Part shown: positions 1 through 8,102 of the stretch, piece after piece | How the letters are laid out: every line of letters starts with the position of its first letter | How positions within the stretch are numbered: the stretch's first letter is position 1 | Origin: JAICYJ01 sp963737445 | GTDB lineage: Bacteria > Actinomycetota > Thermoleophilia > Gaiellales > JAICJC01 | Length of the DNA: 64,000 bases | NCBI GenBank assembly: GCA_963737445.1 | Contig: CAVTSO010000019.1 | Coordinates: 124,001 to 188,000, forward strand | Direction: 5' to 3' | Made by a program: the position numbers and the translations under genes | Notes under the pieces: model-generated | Databases searched by the model: none | The model's input: the letters and a program-made list of their open reading frames with translations, nothing else | Told to the model about the DNA's origin: nothing

Positions 1-1
1 C

Positions 2-379
2 TTCGGCCTCGACTGCCGGGCTGAGGGCCGCATCTTCGCCGGCACGCTCACCGCCAACGGCCGGCTGCTGGCCGAGGGCACGGTCAATCCCGAACGGCTG
101 AGCGAGGCCGGCCCCACCCACAACGACCCGCCCCTGGTCAACCACCGCCACTTCCCGCGCCTGGCGGCGGGCAGGTGGGACGACCCGGCGGTCGACGAGC
201 TGGTGCGGGCCCGCTCCAGCAACCGCTCCGCGTCCCAGATCCACGAGGGAGCGGCCACGCTGGCCCTGTACCCCGCGCCCGGCGAGGAGCACGACGCGCT
301 GGCGCCGCTGAGCGTCGGCAAGGGCTTCCGCTTCCAGTTCGCCTACACCGTCGACGACCTCGAGACGATCCCGGAATGA
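2..379 (+). CDS. Acetoacetate-decarboxylase-like protein, C-terminal part
   Basis: An open frame runs from the window edge to TGA at 377-379; the start lies upstream, so about 125 C-terminal residues are seen. The pattern (a GRIFAGTL strand, AEGTV, LVNHRHFP, a late LAPLSVGKGF strand) resembles the acetoacetate-decarboxylase fold, whose enzymes decarboxylate or otherwise process keto acids through a Schiff-base lysine. That lysine would lie outside the window, so activity cannot be judged. The stop overlaps the ATG of the next gene (ATGA), placing this gene in the catabolic operon. The codon pattern is typical of its neighbours. The family call is an inference from pattern memory only. Confidence 0.55.
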   Translation, partial: FGLDCRAEGRIFAGTLTANGRLLAEGTVNPERLSEAGPTHNDPPLVNHRHFPRLAAGRWDDPAVDELVRARSSNRSASQIHEGAATLALYPAPGEEHDALAPLSVGKGFRFQFAYTVDDLETIPE

Positions 380-1152
380 GCCAAGCGGCGCTGGTCACCG
401 GTGGCGGCACCGGCATCGGGGCGGCCGTCGCCCGGCGGCTCGCGTCCGACGGCTACGGCGTGGTCGTGGCCGGACGCCGGCTCGATCCGCTGGCGCAGGT
501 GGCGGCCGAGATCGGCGGCATCGCGGTGGCCGGCGACTGCGGCGAACCGGCCGGCGCCGAGGCCGCGGTCGGCACCGCCGTCGAGGAGCTGGGCGGCCTC
601 GACGCGCTGGTCTACTGCGCGGGCATGTCGCACTCGGGCAGCGTGGTCGACCAGACGCCCGAGAGCTGGGACGCGGTGCTGCGCACCAACCTCACGGGCG
701 CCTTCCTGACCGCCCGCGCGGCCCTCCCACACCTCGAGCAGCGCGGCGGCTCGGTCGTCGCCGTCTCTTCGCTGGCCGGCCTGCGGGCCGGGCCCGACTC
801 ATCGGCGTACTGCACGTCCAAAGCCGGCCTGAACATGCTCGTCCAGTCGATCGCCGTTGACTTCGGCCACCGCGGCGTGCGCGCGAACGCGGTCTGCCCG
901 GGCTGGATCCGCACGGCCATGGCCGACGGCGCGATGGACGAGCTGGCCGGGCTCCACGGCATCGACCGCGAGGGCGCCTACCGGCTGACGCACGCCCACA
1001 TGCCCATCCCCCGCGCCGGTGAGGCCGGCGAGGTGGCCGGGCTGGTGGCCTGGCTGCTCTCGCCGGCGGCCGCCTATGTCAACGGCACCGTGATCCCGGT
1101 CGACGGCGGCGTCAGCGTGCTCGACCTGGGCCTGATGGGGTTCCGGACGTGA
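376..1152 (+). CDS. SDR-family NAD(P)-dependent oxidoreductase
   Basis: This 258-residue classical short-chain dehydrogenase/reductase probably interconverts an alcohol and a ketone in the pathway of this operon. The Rossmann glycine motif TGGGTGIG lies at residues 8-15, the VSSLAG strand carries the catalytic serine near residue 132, and the YxxxK pair is Tyr145/Lys149 in AYCTSK. CPGWIRT follows, as usual, and the C-terminal NGTVIPVDGG is typical of FabG-like members. The ATG at 376 overlaps the preceding stop by four bases, and the stop overlaps the next gene's GTG start, so translation is coupled on both sides. Substrate is not predictable from sequence; FabG itself is unlikely because no fatty-acid genes are nearby. 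Confidence 0.93.
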   Translation: MSQAALVTGGGTGIGAAVARRLASDGYGVVVAGRRLDPLAQVAAEIGGIAVAGDCGEPAGAEAAVGTAVEELGGLDALVYCAGMSHSGSVVDQTPESWDAVLRTNLTGAFLTARAALPHLEQRGGSVVAVSSLAGLRAGPDSSAYCTSKAGLNMLVQSIAVDFGHRGVRANAVCPGWIRTAMADGAMDELAGLHGIDREGAYRLTHAHMPIPRAGEAGEVAGLVAWLLSPAAAYVNGTVIPVDGGVSVLDLGLMGFRT

Positions 1153-2597
1153 GCACGGTCGCGAACATCACCGTCCCCTCCGGTCACTTCATCGACGGCC
1201 AGCGCGTCGACGGTGCCGAGACGTTCGAGGTGATCTCGCCGATCGACCAGCGGGTGATCGCCGAGGTCGCCCGCGGCGACCAGAAGGCCGTCGACCGGGC
1301 CGTGGACGCGGCCCGCGCCGCTTTCCCGGAGTGGGCGGCGCTGGGGCCGGAGGGCCGCGCCGCCCACCTGCACCGCCTGGCCGAGCTGATCGACGCGAAC
1401 ATCGACCGCATCGCCACCGTCGAGTGCCTGGACATGGCGATGCTGGAGCGCTCGCTGAAGGCGCGCGTGATCGCCCGCGGCGCCCGCAACTTCCGCGCCT
1501 ACGCCGACCTGGCCGCCTCCTACCAGGAGCGCGTGTGGCGCTCGAACTCGACCCAGAACCGCGTGATCCGCATGCCCAGCGGCCCGGCCGCCGTGATCAC
1601 GCCCTGGAACGCCCCGTTCATGCTGTCCACCTGGAAGACGGCGCCGGGACTGGCCGCGGGCTGCACCGTGATCCTGAAGCCGCCGGAGTGGGCGCCGCTG
1701 TCGTGCTCGCTGCTGGCCGACCTGACGGCCGAGGCCGGATTCCCGGCCGGCGTGTTCAACGTCGTCCAGGGCATCGGCGAGGAGGCCGGCGCGGCGCTGG
1801 TCTCGAGCACCGGCGTGCGCCGCATCAGCTTCACCGGCTCGCCCGAGACCGGGCGCTCGATCGGCCTGGCCGCGGCCGCCAACATCGTGCCGTTCACCGC
1901 CGAGCTGGGCGGCAAGGGGCCGCTGATCGTGTTCGCCGACTCCGACCTGGACGCCGCCGCCGCCAAGGCCGCAGGCCAGTACGACGACGCCGGGCAGGTG
2001 TGCCTGGCCGGCACCCGCCTGCTGGTCGAGGAGTCGGTCCGGGACGCCTTCCTGGAGCGGTTCCACGCCGGCGTGGACGCACAGGTGCTGGGCGACCCGC
2101 GCGACCACCGCACCACCATCTCGCCGCTGATCCATCCCGACCACCTGGCCCGGGTCGAGGGCTTCGTCGAGCGGGCGCGGGCAAACGGCGATACGATCGT
2201 GCGCGGCGGCAGGCAGCCGGACATGGGCGGCCTCTGGTACGAGCCGACGCTGATCGAGCCGCGATCCAACGACTCCGAGGTGGTGCAGCGCGAGGTGTTC
2301 GGCCCGGTGCTGACGTTCCAGACCTTCCGCGACGAGCGCGAGGCGGTCGAGCTGGCGAACTCCACCCGGTACGGCCTGTCGGCGATCGTCTACACCGGTA
2401 CGCAGGAGCGGGCCGAGCGGGTCGGGCGAGCCGTCCGCGCCGGCACCGTCTGGGTCAACACCTTCCTGGTGCGCGACCTGACGGCGCCCTTCGGCGGGGT
2501 CGGCATCAGCGGCATCGGCCGCGAGGGCGGCGATTACGCGCTCGACTTCTACTCCGACCTGAAGACGCTGCAGATCCTGGATGGGAGCACCGCATGA
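1149..2597 (+). CDS. NAD(P)-dependent aldehyde dehydrogenase
   Basis: This full-length aldehyde dehydrogenase (482 residues) should oxidise an aldehyde intermediate to the acid. The oxyanion asparagine is in TPWNAPF (about Asn154), the general-base glutamate is in AELGGKGP (about Glu252) and the nucleophilic cysteine is in GQVCLAG (about Cys285). FTGSPETGR marks the coenzyme site. Overall character is closest to the HpcC/DhaS-type semialdehyde dehydrogenases used in aromatic or amine catabolism (inference). The GTG start overlaps the SDR stop (GTGA), and the stop overlaps the P450 ATG. The order alcohol dehydrogenase, aldehyde dehydrogenase, P450 fits an oxidation cascade. Confidence 0.95.
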   Translation: MSTVANITVPSGHFIDGQRVDGAETFEVISPIDQRVIAEVARGDQKAVDRAVDAARAAFPEWAALGPEGRAAHLHRLAELIDANIDRIATVECLDMAMLERSLKARVIARGARNFRAYADLAASYQERVWRSNSTQNRVIRMPSGPAAVITPWNAPFMLSTWKTAPGLAAGCTVILKPPEWAPLSCSLLADLTAEAGFPAGVFNVVQGIGEEAGAALVSSTGVRRISFTGSPETGRSIGLAAAANIVPFTAELGGKGPLIVFADSDLDAAAAKAAGQYDDAGQVCLAGTRLLVEESVRDAFLERFHAGVDAQVLGDPRDHRTTISPLIHPDHLARVEGFVERARANGDTIVRGGRQPDMGGLWYEPTLIEPRSNDSEVVQREVFGPVLTFQTFRDEREAVELANSTRYGLSAIVYTGTQERAERVGRAVRAGTVWVNTFLVRDLTAPFGGVGISGIGREGGDYALDFYSDLKTLQILDGSTA

Positions 2598-3841
2598 CCC
2601 AGACCCTGGCCGATGTCTACCTCGACAACGACGCCTTCGCGGAGCGGATCCCGCACGAGACGTTCACGCTGATGCGCCACCAGGCGCCGGTGCACTGGTA
2701 CGACTGGGAGTACGGCAAGGGGTTCTGGTGCATCACCCGCTACGACGACGTGGTGGCCGTGCTGAAGGACTGGCGCACGTTCTCGTCGGAGACCGGCGCG
2801 ACGGCGCTCGAGGACCTCGACCCCGACCAGATCGAGGCCCGCAAGTCGATGCTGGACACCGACCCGCCGAAGCACTCGAGCCTGCGCGCGATCGTGAACA
2901 AGGGCTTCACGCCGCGGGCGGTGGCGGCGTACGAGCAGCTGCTGCGCGACCTCACCCGCCAGATCCTGGACGAGTCGCTGCCCAGAGGCGAGTTCGACTT
3001 CGTCGAGGAGGTCGCCAAGCAGCTGCCGATCCAGGTGCTGTGCCGGATCCTGGGGGTGCCGTTGTCCGACGACGAGAGGCTGATCGCCTGGGGCGACAAG
3101 ATGATCGGCAACACCGATCCCGACCTGGGCGGCCTGCACCCGGCCAGCCCGGAGAGCGCAAAGTACCGCCTCTACCCGTTCCGCAGCCCGTACGCGATGG
3201 AGCTATACAACTACGGCCACGAGATCGCCCGCGAGCGGCGCGAGCACCCTACCAACGACCTCGTCTCGAAGCTGGTGACGTGGGAGGACGAGGACGGAAA
3301 CCGGCTGACCGAGCAGGAGTTCGACACGATGTTCCTGCTGCTGGTGGTGGCCGGCAACGAGACCACGCGCCAGTCGATCGCCCACGGCATGCAGGCGCTG
3401 ATGGACAACCCCGAGGCGATGCAGCGGCTGCAGGGGCAGCCCGAGCTGATGGGCACCGCCACCGAGGAGATCATGCGGTACAGCTCGCCCGTGATCCACT
3501 TCCGGCGCACGGCCACGGCCGACACCGAGCTGCACGACGTCCGCATCCGCCAGGGCGACAAGGTCGTCACCTGGCTGGTGTCGGCCAACTACGACGAGCA
3601 GCAGTTCCCCGATCCGATGCGGTTCGACATCACCCGCAAGCCAAACAACCATGTCACGTTCGGCCGCGGCGGCCCCCACTTCTGCCTGGGCGCGCACCTG
3701 GCCAAGCTGGAGACCCGGATCATGTTCGAGGAGCTGCTGCCGCGCGTCTCCGCGGTCGAGCCGACCGCGCCCGCCAGCCGCATGCACTCGAACTTCACCA
3801 ACGCCTACAAGACCATGCCGGTGCGGGTCACGCCGGCGTGA
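2594..3841 (+). CDS. Cytochrome P450 (bacterial class I)
   Basis: This is a 415-residue soluble cytochrome P450, a haem-thiolate monooxygenase. The I-helix oxygen-activation motif AGNETT lies near residues 253-258, the K-helix ExxR is EEIMR near residue 290, and the haem loop FGRGGPHFCLG ends with the thiolate Cys near residue 364. It starts with ATG overlapping the aldehyde dehydrogenase stop (ATGA). The Rieske ferredoxin further down the operon is a plausible electron donor; no dedicated ferredoxin reductase is seen in the window. The N-terminal style (short, no membrane anchor) and the HFRRTA stretch resemble actinobacterial P450s acting on terpenoid, steroid or alkyl substrates, but the substrate is unknown. 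Confidence 0.95.
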   Translation: MTQTLADVYLDNDAFAERIPHETFTLMRHQAPVHWYDWEYGKGFWCITRYDDVVAVLKDWRTFSSETGATALEDLDPDQIEARKSMLDTDPPKHSSLRAIVNKGFTPRAVAAYEQLLRDLTRQILDESLPRGEFDFVEEVAKQLPIQVLCRILGVPLSDDERLIAWGDKMIGNTDPDLGGLHPASPESAKYRLYPFRSPYAMELYNYGHEIARERREHPTNDLVSKLVTWEDEDGNRLTEQEFDTMFLLLVVAGNETTRQSIAHGMQALMDNPEAMQRLQGQPELMGTATEEIMRYSSPVIHFRRTATADTELHDVRIRQGDKVVTWLVSANYDEQQFPDPMRFDITRKPNNHVTFGRGGPHFCLGAHLAKLETRIMFEELLPRVSAVEPTAPASRMHSNFTNAYKTMPVRVTPA

Positions 3842-3876
3842 AACACTGCAATTCCACCTCTCCGAAAGGGCGGTAG

Positions 3877-5202
3877 ATGGCTGAAACGCTCGATCAGCTC
3901 GTCAACGACGGCGTCACCACGCTGCGCCTCAGTTATCCCGACCTGCACGGGATCGCGCGCGGCAAGGAGTTCCCGGCGTCGTTCTTCGACCACCTGCTCG
4001 AGGACGGCGCGGGGTACTGCGAGGCGATCATGACGGTCGACCTCCGCCACAACGTCGTGTCGGGGTTCGAGCACGGTTTCCAGGACATCATCGCCCGGCC
4101 GGATCCGGCGACGCTGCGCCGCGTCCCGTGGGATCCCGAAGTGGCGGTCTATATCGCCGACCTCGAGCGGATGGACGGCTCGCCCTACGGGGTCGACTCG
4201 CGTGGCGTGCTGAAGCGCGCGATCGCCGGATTCGCCGAGCGCGGGCTGGTGCCGATCCTCGGCCCCGAGCTCGAGTTCTATCTGTGCGCGCCGGACGCGG
4301 CCGCGCCCAACGGCTACCGGCGCTACGTCGACAACGACAGCCACGTCTACACCGTCGGAGCGGTGGCCGATCCCCGCGGCATCCTGCGCAAGATGATGCA
4401 TGCATTCTCCGACATGCGGCTGGGTGCCTACGCCGCCAACCACGAGTACGGGCGCGCCCAGTACGAGATCAACCTGCGTCATTCGGACGCGCTCGACGCC
4501 GCCGACCGGGCCTTCCTGTTCAAGGACGCCGTCAAGGAGATGGCGGCGATAGAAGGTCTTCTGGCGACGTTCGTCGGCAAGCCGTGGAACGACGACGAGG
4601 GGTCAGGGTTCCATCTGCACATCTCATTGGCTGACGAATCGGGAAATAACCTGTTGAACGGAGACGGCCCGGAGGGCCTCTCGAGCGTGGCCCACCATGC
4701 CGTTGCCGGCCTGCTCGAGCACGGCAGATCGCTGATGGCGTTCATGAACCCGACCACGAACGCATACCGCCGCATCCAAGAGGAGGGACAGGTTCCCACG
4801 CTCGTCAGCTGGGGGCATGACAATCGACTGTGCGAAGTGCGCGTCCCTCGTGAACGGGGAGCCGCGACCCGGATCGAGATGCGCGTCGCCGACGGAGCCG
4901 CCAACCCCTACCTCGCCTCCGCGGCGGCGCTGTTCGCGGCGCTCGACGGGATCGAGCGGGAGCTCGATCCGCCGGCTCCGCTCAGCGGGCTCGTCTACGA
5001 GGATCCCAACGCCGAGAACTGCCCTCCGCTGCCGCGTGCGTTCGAGGCGGCACTGGAAGCCCTCGACGGCGACGAGTATCTCCGGCGTGTGATGGGCGAG
5101 GAGCTGGTTTCGACGTTCCTGGAGATCAAACAGTACGAGCTCAACCGCGCGCGGCTGTGGACGACCGACTGGGAGTTCGCCGAGTACACGCACCACCTAT
5201 GA
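3877..5202 (+). CDS. Glutamine-synthetase-family ligase (gamma-glutamyl-amide synthetase-like)
   Basis: This 441-residue protein has the glutamine synthetase fold: a short N-terminal beta-grasp (ITL-like RLSYPDLHGIARGK), then the catalytic barrel. Metal and substrate residues sit in GPELEFYL, NHEYGRAQYEIN and GFHLHIS, with NPTTNAYRR and the arginine-rich VPRERGAATRIEMR following. No adenylylation segment of the GlnA type is evident. The setting between P450, aldehyde dehydrogenase and Rieske genes points to a catabolic relative such as PuuA, IpuC or gamma-glutamylanilide synthase, which attach glutamate to an amine using ATP (inference). A GAAAGGGCGG stretch precedes the ATG by a few bases; a 35-base gap separates it from the P450, and the stop overlaps the next gene. 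Confidence 0.88.
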   Translation: MAETLDQLVNDGVTTLRLSYPDLHGIARGKEFPASFFDHLLEDGAGYCEAIMTVDLRHNVVSGFEHGFQDIIARPDPATLRRVPWDPEVAVYIADLERMDGSPYGVDSRGVLKRAIAGFAERGLVPILGPELEFYLCAPDAAAPNGYRRYVDNDSHVYTVGAVADPRGILRKMMHAFSDMRLGAYAANHEYGRAQYEINLRHSDALDAADRAFLFKDAVKEMAAIEGLLATFVGKPWNDDEGSGFHLHISLADESGNNLLNGDGPEGLSSVAHHAVAGLLEHGRSLMAFMNPTTNAYRRIQEEGQVPTLVSWGHDNRLCEVRVPRERGAATRIEMRVADGAANPYLASAAALFAALDGIERELDPPAPLSGLVYEDPNAENCPPLPRAFEAALEALDGDEYLRRVMGEELVSTFLEIKQYELNRARLWTTDWEFAEYTHHL

Positions 5203-6383
5203 GCTCGATCGAGACGTTCGCCAAATCGATCACGGTCGCTGATCTGGAGCGGGATCCGTTCCCGATCTACCGGCGGCTGCGCGACGAGGCGCCGGTCTGC
5301 CACGTGCCGGCGGTGGAGCTGACCCTGGTCACGCGCTGGAAGGACGTCCACCACGTGGCGCGCCACCCGGAACTGTTCACGGCCGACGTCGGCTCCTCAC
5401 CGCTGACGCGCACGCTGGGGCAGAACATGCTGACCGTGGATGGCGCCGAGCAGCGCCGGATCCGGGCCACCATCGACCCGGCCATGCGGCCTCGCGTGGT
5501 GGCGGGCTACGCGCCGGCCGTGATCGAGCCGATCGCGGAGCGGCACCTGGCCGCGATCGAGCCGGACGGTGCCGGCGAGCTGATGGCGACCTACTGCGAG
5601 CCGGTCTCGGTGCTGGCGCTGGGCTCGGTGATGGGCCTCGGCGACGCCGACGCGGACACGCTGCGGCGCTGGTTCGGGGCGCTGGCGCTGGGCGGCTCCA
5701 ACTTCGAGTCTGATCCCGACAAGCAGGCGATCGCCGACGCCGCGAGCGCGGAGGTCGACGATCGCGTGCTGCCGCTGCTCGACCGGCTGGAGCAGGAGCC
5801 GGACGGAACCGTGCTGTCGGACATGCTGCACACCCAGCCGCCGGACGGCGAGCGGCTCTCGAAGGCCGAGGTGCTGGCCAACCTGAAGCTGATACTGCTG
5901 GGCGGCATGCAGGAGCCGGGGCACGCGCTTGGCATCGCGCTGTGGGCGCTGCTGCAGCACCCCGAGGCGCTGGCCGAGGTGCGGGCACAGCCGGAACTGC
6001 TGGACGGCGCGGTCGAGGAGGCGCTTCGCTGGCACTCGCCGGTGGGCACCCAGACGCGCCAGGTGACCGAGCCCACCGAGATCGCGGGCGTGCCGCTTCG
6101 GCCGGGCACGGTGATCGCTGCCGTGCTGGCGTCGGCCAACCAGGACGAGCGCCACTGGCAGCAACCGGAGCGGTACGACATCCACCGCACCGGCGCGCAC
6201 GCGGCGTTCGGCCTGGGGGCGCACCACTGCGCGGGCGCGTCGCTGGCCCGCCACGAGGTGCGCCTGCCGCTGCGGCTGCTGCTGGAGCGCCTGCCGCGCC
6301 TGCGCCTGGATCCGGAGCAGCCGGTGGAGCTGTCGGGCTGGGAGTTCCGAGCGCCGCTGGCGCTGCACGCGAGATGGGGCTGA
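5199..6383 (+). CDS. Cytochrome P450 with variant I-helix
   Basis: This second P450 of the operon has 394 residues. The haem loop FGLGAHHCAG places the thiolate at about Cys345, and the K-helix reads EEALRW. The I-helix has GGMQEPGH at about residues 235-242, so the usual acid-threonine pair is Glu-Pro; the conserved threonine is absent. Similar EP-type helices are known in a subset of actinobacterial P450s, so the protein may still be a monooxygenase with altered proton delivery, or may do other haem chemistry. The ATG overlaps the ligase stop (ATGA) and the Rieske ferredoxin follows within nine bases, suggesting this P450 and ferredoxin are partners. Confidence 0.93.
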   Translation: MSSIETFAKSITVADLERDPFPIYRRLRDEAPVCHVPAVELTLVTRWKDVHHVARHPELFTADVGSSPLTRTLGQNMLTVDGAEQRRIRATIDPAMRPRVVAGYAPAVIEPIAERHLAAIEPDGAGELMATYCEPVSVLALGSVMGLGDADADTLRRWFGALALGGSNFESDPDKQAIADAASAEVDDRVLPLLDRLEQEPDGTVLSDMLHTQPPDGERLSKAEVLANLKLILLGGMQEPGHALGIALWALLQHPEALAEVRAQPELLDGAVEEALRWHSPVGTQTRQVTEPTEIAGVPLRPGTVIAAVLASANQDERHWQQPERYDIHRTGAHAAFGLGAHHCAGASLARHEVRLPLRLLLERLPRLRLDPEQPVELSGWEFRAPLALHARWG

Positions 6384-6391
6384 GATGACCC

Positions 6392-6700
6392 GTGGCTGAC
6401 TGGACGACCGTTGCGGCGACCGGCGACCTCCCCGAGGGCGAGATGCTCGAGGCCGACAACCGCGGCGAGCCGGTGGTGGTGGCCCGCAGCGGCGGAAGCC
6501 TCTACGCGTTCGAGGGGTGGTGCACGCACGAGGAGTGCCCGCTGGCGGAGGGCACGCTCACCGACCAGCAGCTCGAGTGCTACTGCCACGGCGCCGTCTT
6601 CAACATCCGCACCGGCGAGGCCCTGGTGGGGCCCGCGGTGGCCTCACTCGAGACCTACCCCGTGCGCGAGCAGGACGGCGAGATCCAGGTCGAGATGTGA
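6392..6700 (+). CDS. Rieske [2Fe-2S] ferredoxin
   Basis: This 102-residue Rieske ferredoxin carries electrons to an oxygenase. The ligand pattern is complete: Cys44-Thr-His46 in WCTHEECP, then sixteen residues, then Cys63-Tyr-Cys-His66. Length and the Pro/Gly-rich ending match the naphthalene-dioxygenase-type ferredoxins. The GTG at 6392 is chosen because the nearby ATG at 6385 runs straight into a stop. A Rieske ferredoxin directly after a P450 gene is less common than a 3Fe-4S or 2Fe-2S plant-type ferredoxin, and no Rieske oxygenase subunit is present in the window, so the P450s are the likely acceptors (inference). Confidence 0.94.
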   Translation: MADWTTVAATGDLPEGEMLEADNRGEPVVVARSGGSLYAFEGWCTHEECPLAEGTLTDQQLECYCHGAVFNIRTGEALVGPAVASLETYPVREQDGEIQVEM

Positions 6701-7086
6701 CGCCGGCCGCGGGCACCGACGATCCGCTCCGGCACCTGGCCCCGCCTGAGCGCGACTACCTGCTCCGCTACTGCGCGCTGCTGCGCGAGCGGCTGGGCGG
6801 CTCGCTGCTGCGCCTGGTGCTATTCGGATCGGCCGCCCGCGGCGACATGTGGGACGCGGGCTCGCCCATGCACTCCGACATCGACCTGCTGGTGGTGACC
6901 GCCGAGGCGCTCTCGCCCGAGACGGCCGAGCAGCTCGTGAACGAGACCTATCCGCTGTACCTCGAGTGCGGCCGCCAGATCGGGCCGCAGTTCCGCAGCG
7001 TCGGCGAGCTGTCGCAGCCGCGCGGCGAGCGGGCCGCGGCCTTCGCCGAGAACCTGGCGCGGGACGGGGTCGACCTGGCCGTCTGA
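6697..7086 (+). CDS. MNT-type nucleotidyltransferase domain protein
   Basis: This small protein (129 residues from the GTG at 6697) has the polymerase-beta-type nucleotidyltransferase signature GSAARGD followed by SDIDLLVV, giving the two metal-binding aspartates. Family members transfer a nucleotide to a protein, RNA or antibiotic. The GTG overlaps the ferredoxin stop (GTGA), so it is translationally coupled to the catabolic operon. Minimal nucleotidyltransferases often pair with a HEPN partner as a toxin-antitoxin unit, but no HEPN gene lies next to it. A regulatory or detoxifying role within the operon is possible but unproven. A longer upstream start would lie inside the ferredoxin gene and is unlikely. 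Confidence 0.8.
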   Translation: MTPAAGTDDPLRHLAPPERDYLLRYCALLRERLGGSLLRLVLFGSAARGDMWDAGSPMHSDIDLLVVTAEALSPETAEQLVNETYPLYLECGRQIGPQFRSVGELSQPRGERAAAFAENLARDGVDLAV

Positions 7087-7098
7087 AGCGGCCGGCAC

Positions 7099-8064
7099 TC
7101 AGGCGGCGCGGCGGCGGCCGTGCTGCTTGGCGCTGTACATCGCCACGTCGGCGACGCGGATTAGGTCGTCGCCGTTGCCCGCGTCGCGCGGGAACAGCGC
7201 CAGGCCGACGCTCCCGGACACCATCAGGTCGGCGCCGTCCACGCTGACTGGGGCCAGGAGCTGCTGGTAGACGCGGTCGCAGAGCGCGTCCAGGTGCGAC
7301 TGGTCGGCCGTGCCCAGGCACGCCAGCATCAGGAACTCGTCGCCACCCAGGCGTGCGACCACGTCGCCGTCGCACGAGATCGTCGAGAGCCGCTCGCCGA
7401 CCGCACGCAGCAGCGAGTCACCGGCGGCGTGGCCGTGGGCATCGTTCACCTGCTTGAACCCGTCCAGGTCGATGAACAGCACGGCCACGCAGGAGCCGTC
7501 GCGGCCGGCGCGAGCCAGCGCGGCGTCGAGATGCTCCTGGAACTGCGCGCGGTTGGGCAGCCCGGTGAGGTGGTCGTGGTAGGCCAGGTGCGCAAGACGG
7601 GCGTGCGCCTCGGCCAGCTCCCGCTCGACCAGGTGGCGATCCGTGATGTCGGTGACGATGCCGTCCACCAGCCGCCTGCCGTCGACCACCGGCCTGGGGA
7701 TGCAACGCTCCCAGACCCAGCGGGTGGCGCCGTCGAACCCGACCAGCCGGTACTCCATCTCGGTCACGTCGCCCTTCTGCAGCGGCGCGAAGCCGGCCTC
7801 GTAGGTGGCGCGGTCGTCGGGGTGGATGCAGGCCTCCCAGGCCGCCTCCTTGTCCATCCCCTCCGGCACGCCGCCCAGCAGGCTGTCCAGGGCCTGGCCG
7901 ATCCAGACGTGGCAGACGTACTCGAAGTCGTCGAACAGCTCCATCTCGTACATGTGTACGCCGGAGGTCGCAGCCACGCGCCGAAGCAGCGCGGCCACCG
8001 CCGCGTCCTGGTCTGAGGGTTCGTTCGGAGCCATGTCGGTGCTCAAGGGTTTCGAGGATTGCAT
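7099..8064 (-). CDS. PAS-GGDEF diguanylate cyclase
   Basis: This protein of about 321 residues combines an N-terminal PAS sensor (ending DGIVTDITDRH, a typical PAC boundary) with a C-terminal GGDEF domain. The domain junction reads HDHLTGLPNR, a standard GGDEF entry, and the active-site loop RLGGDEF is intact, so it should make cyclic di-GMP from GTP. The usual RxxD inhibitory site is not obvious just upstream of the loop. No membrane segment is seen, so sensing is probably cytoplasmic. The start is uncertain between ATG at 8064 and ATG at 8034; neither has a strong ribosome site. It is convergent with the preceding operon. Confidence 0.9.
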   Translation of the reverse strand: MQSSKPLSTDMAPNEPSDQDAAVAALLRRVAATSGVHMYEMELFDDFEYVCHVWIGQALDSLLGGVPEGMDKEAAWEACIHPDDRATYEAGFAPLQKGDVTEMEYRLVGFDGATRWVWERCIPRPVVDGRRLVDGIVTDITDRHLVERELAEAHARLAHLAYHDHLTGLPNRAQFQEHLDAALARAGRDGSCVAVLFIDLDGFKQVNDAHGHAAGDSLLRAVGERLSTISCDGDVVARLGGDEFLMLACLGTADQSHLDALCDRVYQQLLAPVSVDGADLMVSGSVGLALFPRDAGNGDDLIRVADVAMYSAKQHGRRRAA

Positions 8065-8102
8065 CGGCTGAATCAGCCCCGGCCATGAGCCGCCGCCGCG
8101 GC

